Assembly: GCF_902635505.1 (NCBI RefSeq)
Contig: NC_045426.1
Span: 539,543,818-539,607,817 of the forward strand
Source: Sarcophilus harrisii
Taxonomy: Eukaryota > Chordata > Mammalia > Dasyuromorphia > Dasyuridae
Length of the DNA stretch: 64,000 bases
Reading direction: 5' to 3'
Shown here: one piece after another, positions 55,833 to 64,000 of the stretch
Position numbering within the stretch: the stretch's first letter is position 1
How the letters are laid out: every line of letters starts with the position of its first letter
Position numbers and translations under genes: made by a program
The notes under the pieces: generated by a model
Told to the model about the DNA's origin: nothing
The model's input: only the letters and a program-made list of their open reading frames with translations
The model's database searches: none

Positions 55833-56639
55833 TAGCATAACAATTTTGTTAAAATGGTAAGCTGCCAGATAGTGAACTTCTCTTGTTCCTCCCTCCTTTC
55901 TCCCTACTATATGCACTGCAGATTAACTTTTCCCTGGTTTGATTCTGTCCTGTTCTCATCTGGAATGTGGCTTTCCCTGAACACCACACTGGATAAGTGC
56001 TCTGGAGTCTCCCTTCCTGCTCAACTGAATCTGCCTTATATAAATAACATGCATTGTTTTATGTAATAAGTACAATTACAAAATTGATTTGAAAATCTAT
56101 TTTGTGCTGTTTGTCCTAACTTACAAAACTGCTACCTATGGCTCTGTGTTTGAACTTCCTCTGGCTGTGCAAGTCTTAACTAAGAAGTATAGGGACTTTT
56201 CAGGATGTCAGTCAACAATATTAATTAACTACAGTCCCTGTAATGCAGTATATTCTAAAGGTAATATGATATATGCTCCTGACTTGCAGGTACTTATAAA
56301 ATGTGAGTCCCCATAAGCACAGGTTTTAGAAGGCTTTAAGATCTGTCCAGCAGGGAGAAAACTGTCCTTTAGCAAGGAAGCAAAGAAATAGGAAGCTGAA
56401 AAAGATGCCAAGAGAGATGAGGGAGAAAATGAGTTGTGAAGACACAGGTTAGTGGGAACAAAGGTAGATGCCTACCATTTTATTATAACCCACGTTACCA
56501 CAGACAAAAATGAAATTTTAAGAGCTTTTTTTCTCATCTTTGGAATGTAACTAAACAAGGGAGGTTCTACTGTAATGTTCTCACTTCCCAAAACCATGTG
56601 AATCTATATAATGCAAATTGCCTTCATTTTCTTTAGGTA
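55833..56639. other. Unassigned stretch
   Basis: No repeat recognised. Plus-strand frames at 55854-56066 and 56089-56316 have no domain I recognise. Confidence 0.4.
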
Positions 56640-57130
56640 GCAATTAAAAGGGTTAAGGAAAGGTCAAAGAAATCCCTTTTTCAGATTTCTGGAGACAATG
56701 TGCCCTGAGCTGCTGACATCCATCAACTGCTAAAAAAAATTTACCCAATTCAACTTATTGAGTGGCTGAAATATTTAAACCAAATGTTCTTTCAATCAAA
56801 ATAGGGAAAACAAAGTTTCAGTGACATGTGACTTTGTGTTACATGTAAAAGCCAGTCAGATTGTTTATAACTGCAGATGTCTTAACCAACAAGTACTTTG
56901 AAGAAGAATACTTTCTGGGGAGCATTTTTTTGTGAGAAGAATTGCAGCAGTTCATAAGATATTTTAATTTGCCATCCTATATTTTTATAGACATCTCTGA
57001 ACAATTAAAACACTATTGCAAATTGAAATTGCTCATGCCTAGTTGCAAATTTTATTACCACAAATGTGGTCCCTCTGAAGCACTATTAACTTTAATGGTG
57101 ACATGTTGCTCCCTGCTTATGAGTCATCCT
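56640..57130. promoter_or_regulatory. Candidate conserved non-coding element
   Basis: A repeat-free block with runs like GCCCTGAGCTGCTGACATCC, GTGACATGTGACTTTGTGTT, AATTTGCCATCCTATATTTT and AGTTGCAAATTTTATTACCA (POU/C-EBP-like ATGCAAAT-type and TTGCAAAT words). The texture suggests a deeply conserved enhancer-like block. Not tested. Confidence 0.25.
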
Positions 57131-57419
57131 CAGTAAAATAATTCAAAGATCATCTCATCAGTGGTAGAGAGGGAATGAACCAAAAAATAAGGGTGAAAAC
57201 AAGAGCCAACGGAGAGAAAATAGAATACAGATTTTAAAGGAGGAGAAGAAAGATAGCATGATCAAAGTACTAAAACTAATAATAAAAACTTGAGAAGAAA
57301 ATAAGTTGAATTAAGGCTAGTAGGGTAGAAATTTTTAAAAATCTGTATTATCTTACAAAAAGATGTAAGTATAAATTCAGTGCCTCTGGATACAGTCATA
57401 GAGATTAAAGTCATTTCTA
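57131..57419. other. Unassigned A-rich stretch
   Basis: Nothing recognised. Confidence 0.5.
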
Positions 57420-57570
57420 GAAAGTGTTAGAGCAAGAACTTAAAATTAGGTCTTCTGAGTCAGAGATTAGAATTGCTTGAGACCCTCATTTTTACAGGTT
57501 GATATAACTGAAGTCTAAAACAATTAAGTGGCTAAGACAGGATTTGAATCTTATTTCTCTCTCACCATAC
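57420..57570 (-). mobile_element. MIR-type SINE relic, antisense
   Basis: CCTCATTTTTACAGGTTGAT, AATTAAGTGGCTAAGACAGG and ATTTGAATCTTATTTC match an antisense MIR core. It may be preceded by a second fragment around 57420-57480. Confidence 0.55.
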
Positions 57571-58134
57571 CCATCACTCAAATGAAAAGCACCCATTCTC
57601 AACAGCAACCCATTCAGCACTGCTGACTTTTATTAGGTAGGCATGAATGTTTCAAAACACCAGTAGTCCTTATAATCACATTGAAGAGGGATATTTATAA
57701 AGAGTTTTGGAATAAAGGTAAATTTTTTTATTTAAAAAAAATCTATGTAACACTAATATTTGTATGAATTATATAATGTAAAATATGGAAGGAAGATAGA
57801 AAAGGCTACAATCTAATTTTTATTATTCAGTAAAGTCTTTAAGCAAATCTGGCATCAGACTGCATATCTCCATTATATCCACTATTCAAAGTCATGGTCT
57901 CTTAAAGTAAATTTGTCATGTGGAAATGGATATAATGGTCATGACTTTTTTTTTTGAAGAATTCTCATACAAATTTATGCAACTGCAACTAATTTTGCTT
58001 TTTAATCTTTCTTAGTCTTCATTGTCACAAGCATCAGAGACTATACTATGTCCTCAAACCATTCTTTATACTGTAATTTTTCCTTCCTAAGACTTGCTCA
58101 AATAGTTCTTTATTAAGTTTTTCCATTGTAAATG
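57571..58134. other. Unassigned stretch
   Basis: Nothing recognised. Confidence 0.5.
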
Positions 58135-58201
58135 AAAAAAAAAAAAAAAGCTAGAAAAAAAGTTAAGTTGTGGTCAAAAAAAAAAAAAAAAAAAAAAAAA
58201 A
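58135..58201. repeat. Two poly(A) tracts (15 A and 26 A)
   Basis: Pure A runs at 58135-58149 and 58176-58201, separated by 26 bp. They could be tails of one or two unrecognised plus-strand retroinsertions; no element body or target duplication was found. Confidence 0.9.
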
Positions 58202-59214
58202 GAAGCAAGCCTCCAGCCTCCATATTAATCATGTTCACCACCATCATTGAACTTTAGATGAATTTTAATTTCATTTCTCATAGGCCTCCAGGGTAAAATC
58301 ACAGTCAGTGAAATAAAGTCACTCTTTCAGTTGAGCAAGGACTGGAGTTTAGAAATAGCAGAGTGCAAAGAGGAAAAGTAGAAGCTGAACCAGGAGTTCA
58401 AAGGAAAAAATGTCAGTGAAAAAGGAGCCAAAGCCAAGTTTAAAGGGAGAAAAGGAGCAGAAGAAACATTATCTTAGCAACATTCTTATTCGTTTCTGCT
58501 ACCTAACTTCCAGGTCTCTTCTGAAGCCCTGGCAAGAAGCCAAGACAGCTGGGTGGGTCAAGGTAGGATGAACTAGGACCAAAAAGTCTGCAGAGAAGTT
58601 TAAAAGCTCTGCCCTAATAGTTTAGCCTTCCCACCCCCTCCCACATCCCTCCTGGGGCCCTTCAGGGTCATTTTTTTCTTCCTGTGGTCCCATGAACCAT
58701 AAGGTCATTGGTAAGCTTGGCACAGACTCTCATCCCACAGTGAAAATAGGCCTCTGAAGAAGGCAGAAGCCATAGCCAGGAGAGAACCCCTTTGTAGACA
58801 GACTTCCGAGGAGAATTAGCTTCTTGAAATCTTTGCAAAAAAAAAAAAAAAATTACACCATAAAACAACTGCTCCTTAATGTTTCAGAGCCTAATTAGCC
58901 TCATGTCCCTGATCTACACAGAACTTCAGTCCGATAATGACCAATCTACTTTGTTCTTCCCTGCATAGAACAATTCCATAAGTACTCTTGGTCAGAACTA
59001 GGTCATAAACTTATCCACTGAGAAGCATTATTGTCATTTCAAATGCCTTAGTCTGTTCAAGAGGTTACAATAATAAAGGAAGCCTGAAACCATACTTTCA
59101 AATCTTGGCAGTCTGGCATGTGCCTGCCATTCTGGGATATTGGCTCATTATCCATCATCATTTGATTCCTCCATTTTTTAGCCATCTAGGATTGTCCTTT
59201 TTTTGTCTCTCTTG
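58202..59214. other. Unassigned stretch
   Basis: No gene recognised. The section at about 58490-58800 is GC-richer. A run of A lies near 58838. Confidence 0.45.
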
Positions 59215-59227
59215 CCCCCCCCCCCCC
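59215..59227. repeat. Run of 13 C
   Basis: A homopolymer of C after TCTCTTG. Long C/G runs are rare and unstable. Confidence 0.95.
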
Positions 59228-60984
59228 AAGATACTTTGATGTTATACCATATCCGGATTAGTACAAAAGTATCAAAGTTTATTTATCATTTATTCCAACT
59301 TCAAATTCACAGTTCCATGCACAGTTGTCACCATTTCAAAAAAAAATATTAAAATGTTTAACTCCTGCCAAAGTTTATGGGCTAGTTACATCCTGCCACA
59401 GAAGGGGAGGGAGATGGGTAATGTGACTAGGAGAGAGAGAGAAACACAAGAGTCTGAGAGCTGGGGAGATGTTAACTACTTTGTGTCTTTTTTTTTTTTC
59501 TATTCCATAAAGACTCTGGCAAGAAGCATCCCATCTCCTTGTATTCCTTACTTCACCCTCCCTGCAGAGGAGGATAAGAGGAAGAATGGTATACCTCCAA
59601 AGGGTAATCAAACTGTCTCATTCACTTTCTCTCCTCCCACACACCTAAAAGAAGTTCCTCTTTCCTTCACCCAGGGACCACAGGGACAGATGCCAAAGCG
59701 GTCTGTCTCTTCTTTCTTGGGTGGGGAGTCACTTCAAAGAGTGGTCTTAATAGAATTCCTAAGTTTTCATCCATTTCAATCAGGCTTCCCCCCGCCCCCA
59801 ATCTTATTCCACCCTCACATTCTCTAGCCCCAAAGGATTACAGCCCAAGGCTATGAAAGTACTACAGTGAACCCTTTACCAAAGTGAGAATTTTGCCCCT
59901 GTCCCACTCCCAGGAACATGCTCAAACCCCTCCCTAAATGAAGGAGGAAATATTCCAAGACTGCTCATAACCAGGATCTTTAGTGTAGACGCCTGTATTT
60001 CAGTCTCAGGAATTGGGCCCCCTCTTCCTTTCCTCCCCCTCAATAATTCCATCAGGAACAGGATAGGGGGTGGGGAAGAAACAACCAAACAGCTGCATCC
60101 CACTCCTACCCTATCTGATCAAAGGCTCCAATTTGTTAACTTAACCTAGAAAGCCCCCGAGGTATTATACCAGAGAGTTCCTCCACCCAAACAGAGCCTC
60201 TATGTTAGGTTTTTGGACTTTTTTTTTCTTTTCAGTGGGCAGGCAATGTAAAGGGGAAATAAGGACAGATGTGCTCAGAACGGAAATACTGCACAACACT
60301 AACTTGGCTCTGTGAAGAGTCAGATTATAGGCCCAACACCTCCAATTCTGTCCAAGTGGAAAAAGAAACTACAGGGTGCAACCTTTCTCCAGCTGTGTGA
60401 ACTCTGCTGCCCAGGGATTCTGCCAACCAAAGGGGATCAGCACAGCACTGAATTGCTATCCTCAGTCCCCAGCTGCCCTAGATTTTTTTTTATCCTCTTG
60501 TTTTTTTAGTTCTTTTGGTAAACTGATTCCCTCCATAGCCTAGTCTTCATTGTTACTGTAATAGTTGCAACAAGGTCTCATGATTACTTTAAAATTTGTT
60601 TTCTTGGTGTGAAAGTATTCAATATTAGCATGAAAATTAAGGAAAAGCCCTCTCCAGCAGCTGAACTGTAGCCAAAATGTTCATATTAATGCTGATATAA
60701 GAGTTCTTTAAGCTGTTTAAGAAGTGATAGACCTAAGAACCTTCATTTTAGTCTGATAACATTCCATGTTTCCCATTTAAAAAATAAAGGGCAGTTTTTC
60801 AATATCACCTTGAGAATACACGTGATAAGCATACAATAAGGTAAAGTTACAAATCCCAAAATGCATGTTCAGTAAAATATCAGTAACTCAGATTAATAAG
60901 CATGAAGGTTAACCTGCATTAAACTATTTAGAATGAAAAAAAAAAAAAACGATTTAATTATTTCCAACTGAATTCAATAGGATG
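59228..60984. other. GC-richer unique block, no gene called
   Basis: From 59350 to 60530 the composition is clearly richer in G/C than the surroundings. It contains a 157-codon plus-strand frame (59354-59827). That frame starts without context, is Ser/Pro-rich and includes a poly-Phe stretch, so I do not call it coding. The block could be an unrecognised repeat or a diverged regulatory region. From 60540 to 60960 the DNA is unique, AT-rich and possibly conserved. Confidence 0.4.
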
Positions 60985-60989
60985 TAAGA

Positions 60990-61150
60990 CTGATAGCATG
61001 GTACTGTGGAAAGGTGCCAAATTTGAAGGTAAGGATATAGGTACAAATCAAGTGATATTGATGAAACTTAATCTCTTGGCCTCAGTTCTTCCATCTATAA
61101 AATTCAAGAATTGGCCCAAGTGACCTTTTAAGGCCACTCCTATGTCAAAT
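60990..61150 (+). mobile_element. SINE relic
   Basis: GCATGGTACTGTGGAAAGGT, AACTTAATCTCTTGGCCTCA, TTCTTCCATCTATAAAATTC and GGCCCAAGTGACCTTTTAAG, GGCCACTCCTATGTCAAATA. Typical order of a marsupial SINE with the CCTTCCAGCTCTAAAT-like end. Diverged. Confidence 0.65.
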
Positions 61151-61841
61151 AATCCTACCTGGATCAAAGTTAACAAAAATTATCAAGCTGCTTTAAGTTC
61201 TTGGGAACAATCAGAAGAAATTAGTGGCAATTATTTGTCATAAAAATATCAGTTGAAAATATGCAAATATTTCCTGCCAAAATGTTTTACACAGGAAAAC
61301 TATATCTGTACTTTTAAGTAGGTAAAATATACTCCCTAATAATTTTATTTATATCAATCATTTATTTAATAAACTCCTTTTGTCACATGAAGGTAAACTT
61401 CTAGAATTCCAAGTTGTTAAGTGGTCAGTTTAATTTGATGCTAAAATATTTCTTCTTACTTTACCCTCTCTACCCCACAACTGAAAGAAGAAAAATTGAA
61501 AGACTAGAGACAAGAAATGGTATGATGAGCTTAAAAAGAAATATGGGATTTCAGGAGTCCTATGGAATAAGGCTCACATATTTCTGTTCCTGTAAAAACA
61601 GAGGCAATGTGATTTGCATAATAATTATTGCAAATAATAGAGGACTTGATAATCAGACCTGCTCAAAAATTAACAATATTGAGTAGTTTCTTCTTTAGAA
61701 AGAGTATAGGAATTTAACCATTTTAGAAAACAGATAATTTACTGACATACACTTGTTTTCCTTCCCTGACAGAGTTGTCCAGATTCTCCCAGATCCATAG
61801 GTTTAGCAGATTTAAGTTAAATTTATAGGTTTAAGAAGTCA
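61151..61841. other. Unassigned stretch
   Basis: No repeat recognised. The 90-codon frame at 61414-61686 has no domain I recognise. Confidence 0.45.
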
Positions 61842-62640
61842 AGTCAACAAACATTTATTAAGCATCTGCTATGTGGCAAGCAGTCTACCAAATACTGGAA
61901 ATACAAAGAAAGATCCTCCTTCTCTCCTCCCCATCAAAAAAGTTCCTGATTTCAAGAAACTCGAATTCTAAATGATGCAGTGGTTAGTGACAGACATGAA
62001 TTCAGAAGAGCTGAGTTCAAATCCAGCTTCAGATATTTCCCAGCTATGTGAGTATAGGCAAGCCATTTAACCTGTCTGCCTTAGTTTCCTCATCTGTAAA
62101 ATGAAAATAATAATACACCTACCTCCCAGGGTTATGGTGAGGATAAAATAGGATAATATTTATTCTAATAGGAAAAATAATGTACAAACTAAACATATTC
62201 AGGACAAATTTGAGATGATCTCAAAAGGAAGAAGCATGAAAAGGAAGCAAAAAAGGCTTTTTGTAGTAGCTAAGTACTTAAGTAAAAAACTTAAGATTTA
62301 AAGGTAGCTAGGGATGCTGTGTGAGCTAGGCAGGGAGGGATAAAATTCTAGGCATGAGGGACAGCACATTTAGGAGGTGAAATGTTTTTATCATTTTAGA
62401 AAGAAATCCAAGATTATTGAATCATGTTTTCTACATGGATGGAAGTAAGAAATCTAGAGAAATAGGAAGAGACTAGGTTAAAAAAAGGTTTTAAAAACCA
62501 GATGATTTTGAGATAATGGAAACAATGGAGTTTATTGAACAGGGGAGTGATATGATCAAACTTGGACTTGACCAATCATCAGTCTTTGCAACAGTCCAGG
62601 AATGAAGTGATAAGACTCTATAATGGTAATGACAATGATA
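61842..62640 (-). mobile_element. L2 LINE 3' part, antisense, split by a SINE
   Basis: It starts AAGTCAACAAACATTTATTA and GCATCTGCTATGTGGCAAGC (reverse of the L2 terminus). After the SINE it resumes with ATAATGTACAAACTAAACAT, then GAAGAGACTAGGTTAAAAAA, ACAGGGGAGTGATATGATCA and TCTTTGCAACAGTCCAGGAA (reverse of L2 ORF2 TGGACTATTGCAA). About 600 bp of L2. Confidence 0.7.
61972..62161 (+). mobile_element. CORE-SINE inserted in antisense L2
   Basis: ATGATGCAGTGGTTAGTGAC, GAGTTCAAATCCAGCTTCAG, CCTTAGTTTCCTCATCTGTA, ACACCTACCTCCCAGGGTTA. ATTCTAA flanks it on both sides (61965-61971 and 62162-62168) and the L2 reads through after removing it. Confidence 0.85.
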
Positions 62641-62652
62641 GAAGAAGGAAGG

Positions 62653-62720
<68 letters not shown>
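62653..62720. repeat. (TA)n(GT)n(TA)n compound microsatellite
   Basis: About 7 TA, about 21 GT, then 6 TA units: a symmetrical compound repeat at the edge of the L2 relic. Cys/Val and His/Thr frames across it are artefacts. Confidence 0.97.
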
Positions 62721-64000
62721 GATGTGTCAAAGTAGAATAAACAGAATTTGGTCAGGAGTTGGAAAATTGGATAATAATTTGACTAAACAGAAATGGAAAT
62801 TTATATATTCGATTTGCAAACCATGGTTCCTAGACTTCATTTGAACAAATCAACCTACAGAGAATTCAGACACTTCCATTTCATCTAGAGCTTAGAACCA
62901 CAGTGATGATTTAGTCCCATAAACAAGACCATAGAATACTACAGATGTTCAATCAAAATCAAGGGCAGTGGGCCAAAAGCTGAGTAACTTTTACCTCCCA
63001 ACAGCAACCTCAAATCATCCTGGGATATGCTTCCTGAAATCCCTAACAGAAGCAATACACAAAACTAAATTTAAATGTCTCTTGGACCTCGGTTTACATA
63101 AATACAAATGAGTAGTCCTTCCTAATTCATCTTCTCCTAATGTTACCCATGAGGCTATGATATCACGATAACTACTCACAGAACTCTATTTAGCCTTCTT
63201 AGAGCTAGTTCTCAATTCATTTTGAATCTCTGATAAATAACCCATGTACAACATGAATGTATCCAGATCTCAGCAATGTCCCAAATGATGAAATAAATCT
63301 TAAGTGACATCATTCCTATCACTACTATACAGAAAAGGAAAAATAATGTTTAAAGGTAGTCTGGCATTAGAGGGAAGCTGCTGAAACATTCCTCTCCTGC
63401 ACAAGACAGAAACCTCAGTTTTCTAGTAAACAATACACCACAATGCACACCTTCTAAGAAGAAAAACAAGGAACACCCACTTTCAAGAAGCAGATTCTGA
63501 AAAACCAAGTGTTTCTCCAAGAGTTCACAAACTTAAATTATTCTGGATATAAGCCTTGGGAAGGCTAGCAGGATTCCCTTATAGATGTACAAGAATAGAC
63601 ATTATCCAAGCTGTATACCTACATATTCTTCATCCCACATACCTTACCCTCCTTGAATAAGGAGATCAGAAAGAGAGTTTTTAAAGTTAAAGATCCAAGT
63701 GCCAACATTTCTGAACATCCAACTAAGGATCCAATAGTCCAGATTTTCACTGGAGGACTCTACAATAAGCTTCATTGAAGGAAAAGGAATTTCATGATAA
63801 AGAGAGGGCGGGTCACTATGATTTAAGCTTATTATCTAGAGTGTCAGAAGTCCCAAATTTACATCAAAACAAATGAAGTACCATTTCATTTTGCCCCATA
63901 TTTATTTATTTCCTTAGTGTTTGAGTACAGGCTTCATTCTGTCACAGTCACATTGAAACCCAATAATTGTTCTCTATCTGTAATACTTTCTGCAGCTCCA
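62721..64000. other. Unassigned stretch to window end
   Basis: Nothing recognised; mixed AT-rich DNA, no long open frame, no simple repeats of note. Confidence 0.5.

Noticed and set aside
59354-59827. 157-codon plus-strand frame
   Set aside because: Contains a poly-Phe stretch from a T-run and Ser/Pro-rich low complexity; no exon borders visible.

Overview
The window looks like non-coding nuclear DNA from a marsupial, probably an Australian lineage. The evidence is its repeats: old L1, L2 and L3/CR1 LINEs, MIR/CORE-SINEs of MON1/WALLSI type, tRNA-derived SINEs with an RTE/BovB-like tail, and two SINEs that read like WSINE1, which I associate with Australian marsupials. Family names come from remembered consensus patterns, not from a search. 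The sequence is AT-rich and full of simple repeats. I found no convincing host protein-coding exon, RNA gene, CRISPR array or prokaryote-type operon. It fits a gene desert or a long intron.

Layout. 0-5 kb: MIR and L2 relics, then a mostly unique stretch and one RTE-tailed SINE. 5-10 kb: a CORE-SINE, a 26-bp tandem duplication, and a 542-nt uninterrupted purine strand that flips to pyrimidines. 10-16 kb: largely unique DNA, including a GC-richer candidate conserved non-coding block near 11-12 kb. 16.7 kb: a small poly(A)-tailed insertion with a perfect 19-bp target-site duplication. 18.5 kb: a WSINE1-like SINE inside an antisense L1 3' end. 23-26 kb: an L1 relic, a 1.35-kb L3/CR1 relic split by a short hAT-type transposon, and an L1 3' end inserted in the L3/CR1 tail. 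26-36 kb: L2 and SINE relics with large microsatellites. 36.6-37.7 kb: an L3/CR1 relic broken by three SINEs. 40.7-46.2 kb: four L1 3' ends in the same orientation, one inserted in another. 46.8-48.6 kb: a long L2 ORF2 relic. 49.6-54.9 kb: two LINE/SINE 3' ends sharing the same tail, and a 125-bp direct repeat. 55-64 kb: L2, L3 and SINE relics, unique blocks, and a SINE inside an antisense L2.

No genes work together here. The readable biology is a history of retrotransposition. L1 machinery probably made the poly(A)-tailed insertions with duplicated targets, RTE-type machinery the RTE-tailed SINEs, and L2/CR1 the oldest layer. Nesting gives relative ages: L3/CR1 and L2 oldest, CORE-SINEs and hAT intermediate, L1 3' ends and WSINE1-like SINEs youngest. 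I found no undescribed system that I could defend. The best leads are the 125-bp repeat pair, the 58-bp repeat pair at 9.5/11.6 kb, the 19-bp-TSD insertion, the shared LINE/SINE tail and a few conserved-looking unique blocks.
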